Positions 24,586 through 33,604 of a DNA stretch of 64,000 nt are shown piece after piece; positions within the stretch are counted from its first letter, which is position 1; every line of letters begins with the position of its first letter. The position numbers were made by a program, and so were the translations under genes. This DNA is from Mycobacterium sp. Root265. GTDB lineage: Bacteria > Actinomycetota > Actinomycetes > Mycobacteriales > Mycobacteriaceae. The notes below the pieces were generated by a model. The model was not told the origin of the DNA and ran no database searches. It was given only the letters and a program-made list of their open reading frames with translations. The DNA lies in NCBI RefSeq assembly GCF_001428895.1, contig NZ_LMJA01000012.1:373313-437312 (forward strand). Direction: 5' to 3'.

Positions 24586-25719
24586 ATGATGATCACCCTC
24601 CGTGCCACCTGGATGCGAGGTGGAACCAGCAAGTGCTGGCTGTTCAACGGTGTGGACGTCGACCCACTGCTCACCGATGCCGGCAGCCTCGACGCGCTGC
24701 TGACATCCGCCTTCGGGTCCGGCGACCCACGACAACTCGACGGCGTCGGCGGCGGAAGTTCCACCACGTCCAAGGCGGCAATCGTTCGGCGCTCCAACGT
24801 GGCCGGCATCGACATCGACTACCTCTTTGCACAGGTCGCGATCGGCGACCGGCGAGTCGAGTGGGGCAGCAACTGCGGCAACTGCGCCACCGCCATCGGC
24901 CTGTACGCACTGCAGACCGGACTTGTCGCGGTCGACGATTCGGTGACGGTGGTGCGGATGCGCAACCAGAACACCGGCGCAGTGCTGCACACCGAAATCG
25001 CCACCCCCGGTGGAACGATCCCCACTGAGGGCAACGCGGCGGTACCTGGCACCAGCGCACTGGGGGTGCCCGTGGGACTGACGTTCACCGGTCTGGACCG
25101 AACCGCCACCGCGCTGCTGCCGACCGGAAACGCCAGCGATGACGTCGTCGCGGCGGGAAGGACCTACGCGGCCACCATGGTCGTCGCCGGTGCGCCGGCT
25201 GCGCTGTTCAACGCCGCCGATCTCGGACTCACCGGCGCCGAAGACAACCAGGCGATCTCTGAACATCTGCCACTGCTTATCACCCTGCGGCAGCAGTCGT
25301 CGTTGCGGATGGGTCTGAGCAAGCCCGCCGATCCGATCAGCCACGCCATACCCAAAGTCGGCATCGTGGGAGCGCCGCTGGACTACCGCACCACCACCGG
25401 CCAGCTCATCAGGGCCGACGAGTACGACATCTCGGTGCGGATGCTCTCGATGCTGGCTCCCCATCCCGCCATCGGACTGACCTCCGCGGTTGCGGTCGCC
25501 GCCGCCTCCACCATTGCCGGCAGCGTCGTCAGTGACGTCATGCGGACACCGGGGCCCGGCGTACTTCGGCTCGGCACGCCCGCAGGCGTCCTGCAGGTGA
25601 ACCTCCGGACTGCAGCGAGCCGCGCCCTGACCTCGGTGACCTTGCATCGCGCCGCGCGCCGCATCGCGGTCGCCGAGCTCTTCGTTGCCGCGCCGGCGAC
25701 GGTGGCCAAGGCAAGCTGA
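24586..25719 (+). CDS. PrpF-family isomerase
   Basis: 377-residue member of the PrpF fold (diaminopimelate-epimerase-like). The family signature TWMRGGTSKCWLF is at about residues 8-20; SNCGNCATAIGLYAL holds the conserved Cys of the first half and APHPAIGLTSAVAVAAAS lies near the C-terminus. Characterised members isomerise 2-methylaconitate or 4-oxalomesaconate. No 2-methylcitrate genes are nearby, so the propionate role is doubtful and a substrate imported by the neighbouring carrier is more likely. GGAAAGG seven bases before the ATG at 24586 sets the start. Confidence 0.87.
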   Translation: MMITLRATWMRGGTSKCWLFNGVDVDPLLTDAGSLDALLTSAFGSGDPRQLDGVGGGSSTTSKAAIVRRSNVAGIDIDYLFAQVAIGDRRVEWGSNCGNCATAIGLYALQTGLVAVDDSVTVVRMRNQNTGAVLHTEIATPGGTIPTEGNAAVPGTSALGVPVGLTFTGLDRTATALLPTGNASDDVVAAGRTYAATMVVAGAPAALFNAADLGLTGAEDNQAISEHLPLLITLRQQSSLRMGLSKPADPISHAIPKVGIVGAPLDYRTTTGQLIRADEYDISVRMLSMLAPHPAIGLTSAVAVAAASTIAGSVVSDVMRTPGPGVLRLGTPAGVLQVNLRTAASRALTSVTLHRAARRIAVAELFVAAPATVAKAS

Positions 25720-25746
25720 ACGCCGCTTCCCCTAACAGGACAACTG

Positions 25747-27405
25747 TCACACAGCGATGGTGATAAACCTGTCTGCCGGCGCTGCCGAGACCGCCGTGCG
25801 GCCGATCACCACGCCCTGGGCCGTCCCCTTGGTCGTCGCGATGGGCAAGGTGGATCCCGGGACCAGATCGTCGCCGTTGTCGGTGTCGCCGGCGAACCAC
25901 TCCGTGAACCAGGTCGTGGTCAACACCGCCACGGCCGCCTGGTTGTACGACTTCGGGAAACCCGCGGCGATGTAGGCGGCGAACTGGATGATCGGGTTGC
26001 CGCCCCGCATGGAATCCATGTGCACACCGCCCTTGAGCACCACCCCGTTGAACCGGCCCGGCCGCGCCTCGTTGAGCGCCTCCTTGACGTTGCTCGACGA
26101 GTTCAAGAAGTTCGACGGCGCACCGATCTCGCGGATCGGGATGAAGCGGCCGGTGGCCTCCTCGTAGGCCGCCAGCTTGCCGAGCGTGACGACCATCGTG
26201 GTGCCGGTCGGGACCCCGTCCAGCGTGATGACGCCGACCAGGTCCTCGACGGCACCGTTGTCCACCAGATAGCCCGCGGCCGCGGAAACCAGCTGGCCAC
26301 CAAGCGAATGCCCGGCGAGCCCGAACTTCTCGGGCAACTCCGCGGTGGCCGGGTCCAGGCCGTAGCGGGCCGCGAAGCCGGCGGCGCGGGCACTGTCGGT
26401 CAGTGCCGTCCGCTCGCCGACGAACAGATCGGCGATGGCCTTGGCCATCCCTTCACCGCCGAGCCAGTGGTCATCGCCGGCGAACACGTTCGACGGGATC
26501 GACGGGGTGACGACGATGCTGCCGGTCGACGCGGCGAGGTCAGCCGCGGTGTGGCTGTACATCGGGCCCAGCGCCAGCAACCCGTGCTGCAGGACGATCA
26601 GCTTGTCCGGCACCACATCCCCCTCGGGGTAGTACCAGTTCGCCTTCAGCCGCTGCCCGTTGGACAGCAGGATGGTCGAGTTGCGGACCGTCACGGTGCT
26701 GTTCGCCGGCAGCGACGGCGGGCCGGTGACCAGTGCCTCCAGTGCCTGAATGGTGTTGATGGCCACCGACCCGATTCGGTTGACCAACGAGGTGGCCACG
26801 TTACGGACCCAGCCCAGCAGTGAGGGGGTGCGCGGGGCGGCGGCCTGCACCGGCGCCGCCGCCTCTGGCGCGGCCACAGCCAGCGACACGGTCGGCTGCG
26901 AGGAGATGCGGGCGGCGGGCGCGCCACCGGAGCCGATATCGGTCAGCGCCGGTGTCGACACGGTGAGAGTGCGCACGGCGGGCTCGGACTGCGCGACGAC
27001 GGCGAGGGCCTGCCTGGGTGCCGCGGAGGTCACCGGCGAGATGTGCGCCCGTGGCACCGTCACCGCGGCGGTCCTGGCGGTCAGGTTCTTCTTCTTTTTC
27101 TTGGGGGTGTCGATCAGACTGTCTGCCGGCGAATCGGTTTCGGGAGCTTCGGCCGCGGGGCCGCCGACGGCCGGTTCAGGGTCGTTGTCGGGTGCCGCAC
27201 TGGGCGAGCGGTCCGGGCCGGTATCGGGTCGGGGTCCGTCGAGCGTGCCTGTTGTCGGGCTCTGCGCGGGACTGGTGGCCGAACCGCTCTGCGGTCCCGG
27301 CGTCGCATCGTCTGCCACAGCAGTACCGGCGCCCGCGAACACCGCGGCGGTGACCCCTCCCGATAGAAGCCCAGCACTGACCCACGCGGTTAGCCGTTCC
27401 ACCAT
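25747..27405 (-). CDS. Exported alpha/beta hydrolase of mycobacterial PE-PPE-like type
   Basis: 552 residues. The signal peptide MVERLTAWVSAGLLSGG is typical of mycobacterial secreted hydrolases and is followed by a low-complexity Pro/Ser/Asp/Thr segment (to about 190). The catalytic domain follows, with HGLLALGP, the nucleophile elbow GLAGHSLGGQLVSAA and a late GGVHMDSM that may hold the His. It probably cleaves an ester or lipid at the cell surface. The ATG at 27405 was chosen because the signal starts there; a GTG at 27441 adds 12 residues. Neighbours give no pathway. Confidence 0.82.
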   Translation of the reverse strand: MVERLTAWVSAGLLSGGVTAAVFAGAGTAVADDATPGPQSGSATSPAQSPTTGTLDGPRPDTGPDRSPSAAPDNDPEPAVGGPAAEAPETDSPADSLIDTPKKKKKNLTARTAAVTVPRAHISPVTSAAPRQALAVVAQSEPAVRTLTVSTPALTDIGSGGAPAARISSQPTVSLAVAAPEAAAPVQAAAPRTPSLLGWVRNVATSLVNRIGSVAINTIQALEALVTGPPSLPANSTVTVRNSTILLSNGQRLKANWYYPEGDVVPDKLIVLQHGLLALGPMYSHTAADLAASTGSIVVTPSIPSNVFAGDDHWLGGEGMAKAIADLFVGERTALTDSARAAGFAARYGLDPATAELPEKFGLAGHSLGGQLVSAAAGYLVDNGAVEDLVGVITLDGVPTGTTMVVTLGKLAAYEEATGRFIPIREIGAPSNFLNSSSNVKEALNEARPGRFNGVVLKGGVHMDSMRGGNPIIQFAAYIAAGFPKSYNQAAVAVLTTTWFTEWFAGDTDNGDDLVPGSTLPIATTKGTAQGVVIGRTAVSAAPADRFITIAV

Positions 27406-27542
27406 GCCCCCAACACTTTGCGAAAGTGGTGTAAACCCCACTTCCCTGGATGCTAACCATGGCTTGAGGATTCACGTGCCGTTTTGGGCTGTAATGCATC
27501 CACCGCGTTCTCACTCGGACACGAGATGCGCGACACCCTCAG

Positions 27543-28532
27543 CTAGGCCTGGGTGTCACCGCGCTGCCGGCAGCGTTCGGCCAGGTCACCGTCGGTGAAC
27601 CGCGAGATCGCGTCGGCAACCGCAGCCCGCATCGACGGGCTGCCGGTATGCCCGGAGTCCTCCACAACGACGAGGTCCGCCACGGGCCAGGCTTGGGCGA
27701 GTTCCCATGCGGTCAGTAGCGGTGCGGAAACGTCCAGGCGGCCGTGGATGAGGATCCCGGGGATGTCGGCGAGCCGGTGGGCGCCGCGCAGCAGTTCGTC
27801 GTCTTGCAGCCATGCGTGGTGGGCGAAGTAGTGGGTGCAGATCCGCACGAACGCCAGCCGCTGCTCATCGACCTTGGCGCTGTACTGGCCTGGGCTGCCT
27901 TGACTTTCGTGGGCGATCGCCGCGTCTTCCCAGGCGCACCAGTCACGTGCAGCGTTCGCGCGAACGTCGGGGTCCGGATCGTTCATGAGTTGCCGGTAGC
28001 CCTCGACGAGGTTGCCGTCGCGCAGCGATTCGGGGAGCCCATCGCGGAAGCGCTCCCACTGCTCGGGCAAGAACAGACGGAGACCGTGGTAGAGCCAGTC
28101 GATCTCACGTGGCCTGGTCATCGTGACCCCGATCAGAATGATTCCTTCCACATGCTGGGGGTGGCGTTGCGCGTAGGCAAGGATCAATGTGGAAGCCCAT
28201 GACCCACCGTGTAGCAGCCACCGCTGCACACCGAGGTACCGGCGTAGCGCTTCCATATCGGCCAGGAGGTGCTCGGTGGTATTGACCGACATGTCCGAAC
28301 CTGGGTCCGCCGCGCCGGGAACGCTGTCTCCGCACCCGCGTTGATCGAACGACACGACCTGAAAGACGTTGTGGTCAAACGCCTTATGGGCAGTACGGGA
28401 CCGGCCGCTACCGGGTCCGCCGTGCACCAGCAACACCGACCGGCCCGCTGGATTGCCCCGGCACTCCCAATACATCCGGTTGCCGTCGCCGACGTCGAGC
28501 AGTCCGTGACTGCGCGGCCCCTCCCCGACCAT
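27543..28532 (-). CDS. pip: Proline iminopeptidase (prolyl aminopeptidase)
   Basis: 329-residue alpha/beta hydrolase of the S33 family that removes N-terminal proline. Motifs in order: oxyanion HGGPGSGRS, SFDQRGCGDS, nucleophile HGGSWAS (GGSWGS is usual), NDPDPDVRANAARDWCAWED lid, GRLDVSAP (Asp) and DSGHTGSP (His). The ATG at 28532 has GAGGGG six bases upstream; a GTG two codons earlier is less likely. Confidence 0.88.
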   Translation of the reverse strand: MVGEGPRSHGLLDVGDGNRMYWECRGNPAGRSVLLVHGGPGSGRSRTAHKAFDHNVFQVVSFDQRGCGDSVPGAADPGSDMSVNTTEHLLADMEALRRYLGVQRWLLHGGSWASTLILAYAQRHPQHVEGIILIGVTMTRPREIDWLYHGLRLFLPEQWERFRDGLPESLRDGNLVEGYRQLMNDPDPDVRANAARDWCAWEDAAIAHESQGSPGQYSAKVDEQRLAFVRICTHYFAHHAWLQDDELLRGAHRLADIPGILIHGRLDVSAPLLTAWELAQAWPVADLVVVEDSGHTGSPSMRAAVADAISRFTDGDLAERCRQRGDTQA

Positions 28533-28566
28533 GTGCACCCCCTCAGCGCGGCACGTAGCTCAGTGA

Positions 28567-28815
28567 CTACTGCAGGGTGTCCACGGCGGGCCACACCCCG
28601 ATGACACGGAACTCATAACCGTCCTGCGGGACCTTCTCCCAGGTGAACTCAACCGACTGACCATCATCGACATTGCGGTACCCGCGAGCAGCGGTGACGG
28701 CATCGGCCTGAATGTGGGTGAAATGTGCCCAACAACCGCTGGGGGTTTCGGGCGAATCGATGACGCCCCAACCTTCCTCGGGGTTCCAGAAACGCACGGT
28801 GCCGGTGGTCGCCAT
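28567..28815 (-). CDS. Cold-shock-domain protein
   Basis: 82 residues, a single OB-fold cold-shock domain: GTVRFWNPEEGWGVIDSPE, then the RNP-like CWAHFTHIQ, then VEFTWEKVPQDGYEFRVIGV. It probably binds single-stranded RNA or DNA. The segment has more Trp than usual (W at FWNPEEGW, CWAHF, FTWEK, VWPAV). It starts at the ATG 28815, or 28833 in the same frame. It is 34 bases from the pip start on the same strand. Confidence 0.85.
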   Translation of the reverse strand: MATTGTVRFWNPEEGWGVIDSPETPSGCWAHFTHIQADAVTAARGYRNVDDGQSVEFTWEKVPQDGYEFRVIGVWPAVDTLQ

Positions 28816-28858
28816 GATCCGACGGTAAGCCATTTGCTGCAAGTTCTCGCGTTCTTTT

Positions 28859-29155
28859 TCACCCCTGCAGCGGTGATCGGGAACCGCCCAGGTTGTGGCC
28901 CCAGCCCCGAAGTCTCGCGCGAGACACAGATGGGCAGCCATCGAGGGCAGGGGGCCTGTCCCCAATCGTTCGCGCCTGCGTCGCACGCCGTCCGACCAGC
29001 AGCCAGGCCAGTGCACCAGCTGCGGGTAGCAGGATGACTATCGCCACCCACGCCCCTTTCTCACCGTGCTGCAGATGTTGGTCGTCAATGGCCAGCACAT
29101 CGCCAATCGCCCACACCCACAGCAGCGCCCCGGCGCTCACCACAACAACGTCCAT
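28859..29155 (-). CDS. Small membrane protein, phospholipase D nuclease N-terminal type
   Basis: 98 residues with two transmembrane segments, VVVVSAGALLWVWAIGDVLA (about 3-22) and AWVAIVILLPAAGALAWLLV (about 39-58), separated by a charged GEKG turn, the PLDc_N pattern. The C-terminal 35 residues look disordered. The ATG at 29155 has GGAGGG seven bases upstream. Confidence 0.75.
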   Translation of the reverse strand: MDVVVVSAGALLWVWAIGDVLAIDDQHLQHGEKGAWVAIVILLPAAGALAWLLVGRRATQARTIGDRPPALDGCPSVSRARLRGWGHNLGGSRSPLQG

Positions 29156-29290
29156 GACACGACCCTCCTTCGGGGTGACGCGGCGCCGGTCTCGCCGTGG
29201 CGATCGCTTCGACGTCCCCGCCCAGCATGGCCTCGCCAGCACCGTTCAGACAAGCAACACATTATTGATTGATTGTTTAGAGTTCACTTC

Positions 29291-30184
29291 ATGGATGTGG
29301 AACGCCTGCGCCTGCTTCGCAACTTCGCCGAACACGGCACCGTGCACGCCACGGCCGAGGCGTTGTCCTTGACGACGTCGGCGGTTTCCCAGCAGCTCAA
29401 GCGGCTTCAGCGCGAGGCGGGCGTGCAGCTGCTCGAACCCCACGGCCGGCGCGTGCGTCTCACCGAAGCAGGTAGGGCACTCGTGGCGCGCGCCGATGAG
29501 GTTCTTGCCGCACTGGACCGCGCGACCGCCGAAATGGAGGGCTTTCGTACCACCCCGCGTGGCGCCGTGCGGGTGGCGATAGTTCCCTCGGCAGCGGCGA
29601 TGCTCCTCCCGGGCCTCATCGCCGAGACCTCCGAAATCGGAGTAGAGGTGATCGCCCGCGATATCGACCACTCCGCGGCCCGAACACCCGAACTTCTCGC
29701 CGAGCACGATGTCGTTGTCATCGACCGCGACGAACGCGACACCACAACGTGGGGTCCCAGATACAACTCGACCTTTCTGCTGCGCGAACCGCTGGACCTA
29801 CTTCTGCGGCCGGATCACCATCTGGCCGCCAACGACTCCATCGCCTTGCACGAGCTAGCGCACTGCTCCTGGATCAGCGTGGAAATCGGGCGCATGGTCG
29901 ACGACGTGATGCGCTCACTCGCCACCATCTCGGGAGTGCAGCCACGGATCATTCAACGCATCAATGACTTTCGCGTCGTCGAAGAACTCGTGCTCTCGGG
30001 GGTCGGCATCGCGCTGCTCCCCCGCTACGCACCCACGGTTCGTGAGCTCATCCGCAAACCCGTCGAGGGCATCAACGTGGCGCGCCGCATCGACGCGATC
30101 ACCCGCACCGGAACCGCCCAACGCCCCGCCATCGCCGCCGTCATCGACATCTTGACCCGCGTTGCCAGCAGGTCGTCGGACTGA
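29291..30184 (+). CDS. LysR-type transcriptional regulator
   Basis: 297-residue LysR regulator starting at the ATG 29291 (an in-frame start at 29273 adds six residues). HTH: RLRLLRNFAEHGTVHATAEA, LSLTTSAVSQQLKRLQREAG. The effector domain begins near 92 (VRVAIVPSAAAMLLPGLIAE). No divergent target is obvious: on the minus side is the small PLDc_N-type membrane gene and downstream is a methyltransferase. The upstream region carries an AT-rich ATTGATTGATTG tandem. Confidence 0.85.
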   Translation: MDVERLRLLRNFAEHGTVHATAEALSLTTSAVSQQLKRLQREAGVQLLEPHGRRVRLTEAGRALVARADEVLAALDRATAEMEGFRTTPRGAVRVAIVPSAAAMLLPGLIAETSEIGVEVIARDIDHSAARTPELLAEHDVVVIDRDERDTTTWGPRYNSTFLLREPLDLLLRPDHHLAANDSIALHELAHCSWISVEIGRMVDDVMRSLATISGVQPRIIQRINDFRVVEELVLSGVGIALLPRYAPTVRELIRKPVEGINVARRIDAITRTGTAQRPAIAAVIDILTRVASRSSD

Positions 30185-30259
30185 CAGGACTCAGGAATTC
30201 AGGAACCACGCCCGCCGTTGGTGCGCCAATGGCAGGTAAGCCTGTCCGATAATGACGTG

Positions 30260-30982
30260 ATGAACGAAGCCGTGGGAAACCATCCACAGTACGACGTCTT
30301 CGCCGATGAATACCTCACCCATGCGCAGGCCGGCCTGTTCAACGCGCACTACGACCGTCCCGCATGCCTGGGTCTACTCGGCGACGTCGAAGGCACGACG
30401 ATCCTGGACGCGGCGTGTGGACCCGGGCTCTACGCTGACGAGTTGACGGTCCGGGGCGCGCAGGTGATCGGGTTCGATCAGAGTCCGCGCATGGTCGAGC
30501 TGGCGCAGCAACGAGTACCCACAGGCACTTTCAGGATCCACGACCTTGCCTATCCCCTCGACTGGCTCGCCGACCGCACCGTCGACCGCGTTTTGTTCGC
30601 GCTGGCGTTGGAGTATGTCGATGACAGGCTCGGCGCACTACGCGAGTTCCGGCGCGTTCTCCGCCCCGACGGTGCACTCGTGCTATCCCGGCTACACCCC
30701 ACCGGTGACTGGCTCCGACACGGCGGGAACTACTTCCGACCACGCGTCATCGACGAAACCTGGAGCCGGGGATGGCAGCTGCGCTATTGGCTTTCGCCAC
30801 TCGAGCAGACCTGCGACGAGCTACATCAAGCCGGGTTCCTCATCGAGCGGCTGGTCGAACCGCGTCCCGCTTCGACGGCAGCCGCCATCGACCGGGACAA
30901 GTACGACCGCCTGCACCGCGAACCCACGGGATTTCTCGCCATTCGGGCGATACCGGATCCGCGAAAGGACGCACCCTCATGA
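30260..30982 (+). CDS. Class I SAM-dependent methyltransferase
   Basis: 240-residue methyltransferase: motif I TTILDAACGPGLYADEL, acidic loop GFDQSPRMVELAQ, and motif IV-like FALALEYVDDRLGALREFRR, typical of UbiE/type-11 enzymes. Substrate unknown. The stop overlaps the start of a HAD-hydrolase remnant (ATGA at 30979-30982), which suggests that the two were once an operon. The ATG at 30260 is internal to a longer open frame starting at 30218; the domain starts just after 30260. Confidence 0.83.
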   Translation: MNEAVGNHPQYDVFADEYLTHAQAGLFNAHYDRPACLGLLGDVEGTTILDAACGPGLYADELTVRGAQVIGFDQSPRMVELAQQRVPTGTFRIHDLAYPLDWLADRTVDRVLFALALEYVDDRLGALREFRRVLRPDGALVLSRLHPTGDWLRHGGNYFRPRVIDETWSRGWQLRYWLSPLEQTCDELHQAGFLIERLVEPRPASTAAAIDRDKYDRLHREPTGFLAIRAIPDPRKDAPS

Positions 30983-31125
30983 CCCAGACCGCGTCCCACG
31001 ACATGGTCCCGGCGTGGACAACATGCGGCTGCCGGAAGGGTTACTGGGCTCGTCTTCGACGTCGCTGAGACACTGGTCGACGAATCGCGCGTGTGGACCG
31101 AGCGCGCTGCCGCGGCTGGAACGCC
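30979..31125 (+). pseudogene. Remnant of a HAD-family hydrolase
   Basis: From an ATGA overlap with the methyltransferase the frame reads briefly and stops. In another frame, 31046-31125 encodes GLVFDVAETLVDESRVWTER, the first catalytic motif of HAD hydrolases (DxxET in place of DxDxT, common in this subgroup). Homology ends where the opposite-strand hydrolase begins. A frameshifted, truncated 5' end is the simplest reading. Confidence 0.5.
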
Positions 31126-33126
31126 TCAGTCACGCACCACGATTCTGTTGCGACCCAATGCTTGAACGCCGGCCACGCCGACAGACGATTCGCCACCGCG
31201 TGCAGTGGTCACCCGCAGTGCCGGAAAATAAATGCCCGGTTTGTCGTAGTGCACCGTGTGCACCGTGTGCACCGCAGTTGATGCTTTCGGGCCCACGGTG
31301 TCAACGACGAACTCGTCAGTGCCGGTCGAGTTCCACGCAATCTCTGTGACCTCGCCCGATCCGGCTGGCAAGTCGATCACTCCGTGCAGCCGCACCGGCT
31401 GTCCGACCCGCACCTCGGCGCTCGATCCGCCGTTCGCCGACAGTGCCACTGCCGCTTGAATTCCCCGGCGCTCAACAGCCGAAGCTGGTAGCTCGACCTG
31501 CCCACCGTGGACCTTGTATCGGGTCGATTTCGCGGGCGTCTCGCCGCGCTCGACCCACGCCGCGACGTCACGCAGCGCTGTCTCAAGCACTCCGGTGAAA
31601 TCGATCAGGCGCGGTGTGCGTGCTTGCGCGTGATGGTCAGCATTGTCGAAGTACCACAGGCGAAAGTTGTCATCGGATCGGTCGCCGAGCGCCTTATGCA
31701 CCTGGCGCCGATACCAGTCGCCGTGCAGCGGGAAGGCATCGGCGTCAAGGATATTGCTGACCGCAATCACCTTCCCCTGGATGTCACCGGTGTGGCTACC
31801 GCCTTCGCTGACCATCTCCGAAATCACTTCTCCGGCAAGTACCGGCCGCTGCGGGTAGCGCGGAGTGCCGTCGTCGTTGCGGTACTGATCGTAAGCCTCG
31901 AATCCGGCCCGTGTCGGTATCTGATGACGGGGATAACCCACCGCAGCCACATACCACCGGTTGTCGACGTCCACCGTGGCACCGGGACTCAGTGTCGACA
32001 GCACACCAGGCTCCTGCGCACTTGCGATCTCGACGACGTTCGAGCCCGGCGCGAGTCTGCAGGTGACCGCTTCGTTCTTCTCCCCGCCAGGTCCAGTCGG
32101 CGTGACGTCGATGAGACCGTCGTAGCGTTGCTTGGGCAGGCCGGCCACTGTCAACCGAATACCATCGTTCTGCCGCTCGACAGCCGCGACTCGCACCCGT
32201 GCATCGATGCGCGCCATCCGAACTCGGTCACCCAGTGCAGATTGCTCGGTGCCCAGATACCCCGGCAGTGTCCAGAAATCGTCGGCGTAGGTGGGATCCA
32301 TTTGCCTGACCTGCGCTGTGAAGCCGAGCAGCGCATCGGGGGCCCGCTGGCCCAGCAGATAAACGCTGTCCTCCCAGGCTCGGATCGGCAGTCCGAGATG
32401 CGTCACTTCTTGCAGCGCTTGCATTTCTGCCTCGTCGAGGCCGATCAACGGCGTGCTGCTACCACCCGGCGCGACCGCGTCGGCAATCTGGGGAGCCTTG
32501 TCGGCGAGGATCAACCGGGCCAACGCCCTGGCGAAGAAGTTATTGGGAATTGAGCTGGGGTCACCCACGATGTACGGCACGCCGCCATCCCAAACACCAT
32601 CGGAGTTCTCCATCGCAGCGATCGTCTGATACGACCCGCCGCTCCCGCCGGTGATGTAACCGTAGATCCTGCCGGAGGTGCCGTAATGGTCAGAGGCGAC
32701 TGTCCGGGCGAACTTCGCCGCCGCGGCGTCTGCGCGGTATCCGGCACTGCTGTCGGTCTGCACCACATAGCCACCATTGGATGCGGCGAACTCGATGGAC
32801 CTACTGTCGGCATTTTCGCTGGCGAGCGGGTACACCGTGTGGAAGAAGCGGCCCTGCCAGAGATCGTTCGGGGGCAGGTAGACGTTGAATCGCACCCCGG
32901 AACTCTCGAAGTGCCCCGAGACCTGGCGGTGAGGAACAGGTTCAGCGACGCTGGTGTCGTTGTCGACCACCGGATCGTCGAACTCCGGGTCTACGCAATC
33001 CGCATCCACCCACATGGCGGAGCTCCCTTCTGGCGTAGCGCATTCCTGCGATGTCTTCGACGTCTGCGCCGAACAGCCCGCCGCGATCGACATAAGGACC
33101 AGCCCTCCACACAATCGGGCGATCAC
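31126..33126 (-). CDS. Lipoprotein alpha/beta-hydrolase-like protein, uncharacterised
   Basis: 666 residues. The N-terminus is a lipoprotein signal (VLMSIAAGCSAQ, lipobox Cys about 18). The hydrolase-like part has a probable nucleophile elbow, GYITGGSGGSYQTIAAMEN, VWDGGVPYIVG and a late FDNADHHAQA that could hold the catalytic His. The order resembles tannase/feruloyl-esterase-like proteins, but I cannot place it firmly. The C-terminus looks like a beta-sandwich (PAGSGEVTEIAWNSTGTDEF). A 9-base tandem repeat (31249-31274) gives AVHTVHTVHYD. The GTG start overlaps the stop of the MarR gene (GTGA), so the two are coupled. Confidence 0.75.
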   Translation of the reverse strand: MIARLCGGLVLMSIAAGCSAQTSKTSQECATPEGSSAMWVDADCVDPEFDDPVVDNDTSVAEPVPHRQVSGHFESSGVRFNVYLPPNDLWQGRFFHTVYPLASENADSRSIEFAASNGGYVVQTDSSAGYRADAAAAKFARTVASDHYGTSGRIYGYITGGSGGSYQTIAAMENSDGVWDGGVPYIVGDPSSIPNNFFARALARLILADKAPQIADAVAPGGSSTPLIGLDEAEMQALQEVTHLGLPIRAWEDSVYLLGQRAPDALLGFTAQVRQMDPTYADDFWTLPGYLGTEQSALGDRVRMARIDARVRVAAVERQNDGIRLTVAGLPKQRYDGLIDVTPTGPGGEKNEAVTCRLAPGSNVVEIASAQEPGVLSTLSPGATVDVDNRWYVAAVGYPRHQIPTRAGFEAYDQYRNDDGTPRYPQRPVLAGEVISEMVSEGGSHTGDIQGKVIAVSNILDADAFPLHGDWYRRQVHKALGDRSDDNFRLWYFDNADHHAQARTPRLIDFTGVLETALRDVAAWVERGETPAKSTRYKVHGGQVELPASAVERRGIQAAVALSANGGSSAEVRVGQPVRLHGVIDLPAGSGEVTEIAWNSTGTDEFVVDTVGPKASTAVHTVHTVHYDKPGIYFPALRVTTARGGESSVGVAGVQALGRNRIVVRD

Positions 33127-33539
33127 AGCAGGCGCTCCGCGAGTTCGTTGAGGAGGTTCAGCACACGCTCGCCCTCGCGTGAGCTGCCGACGCGCTCAGC
33201 GATGAGGTCCTGCACGGACTTTGTCCGCAAATCAACGGCAACGGCCAAATCCGCACTGGGCGATACCAACGTCCGCCGACGGTCCACCTCGTCGGTTGCC
33301 GTGGTCAGCAGCCCCTGCACAACCAGGTCGGCGACACACTTGGACACATAACCCTGGGTGAACCCGGTGCGCTCGACAACCTCGCGAATGGTGCTGCGGG
33401 GGAACAGTACTACGTCACCGAGTACCAGTCGCTCCGCTGCGGTGGTGCGCGCGCGGTCCTGCGGGAGCAGATCAGCTTGGCGAGACAACGCGACAAGCAC
33501 CTTTCCCAGACGATGCATGCGTTGACGATCCACCGTCAT
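33123..33539 (-). CDS. MarR-like winged-helix regulator
   Basis: 138 residues with a winged helix at about 35-95: STIREVVERTGFTQGYVSKC, VADLVVQGLLTTATDEVDRR, then RTLVSPS in the wing. The same HTH logic is used in MarR-type repressors. It is translationally coupled to the downstream lipoprotein hydrolase and follows the CMD gene by 65 bases, so it probably controls this small operon. The AT-rich 33540-33590 stretch with TGCATC and GATGCG half-sites may be its operator. Confidence 0.75.
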   Translation of the reverse strand: MTVDRQRMHRLGKVLVALSRQADLLPQDRARTTAAERLVLGDVVLFPRSTIREVVERTGFTQGYVSKCVADLVVQGLLTTATDEVDRRRTLVSPSADLAVAVDLRTKSVQDLIAERVGSSREGERVLNLLNELAERLL

Positions 33540-33604
33540 AGATTACATTGATAAAAATGCATCTGCTGTGATGCGTTTGTCACACACCGGCGCTCGGATC
33601 AGCC

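Noticed and set aside
24502-25647. Long minus-strand frame opposite prpF
   Set aside because: Antisense and without family match.
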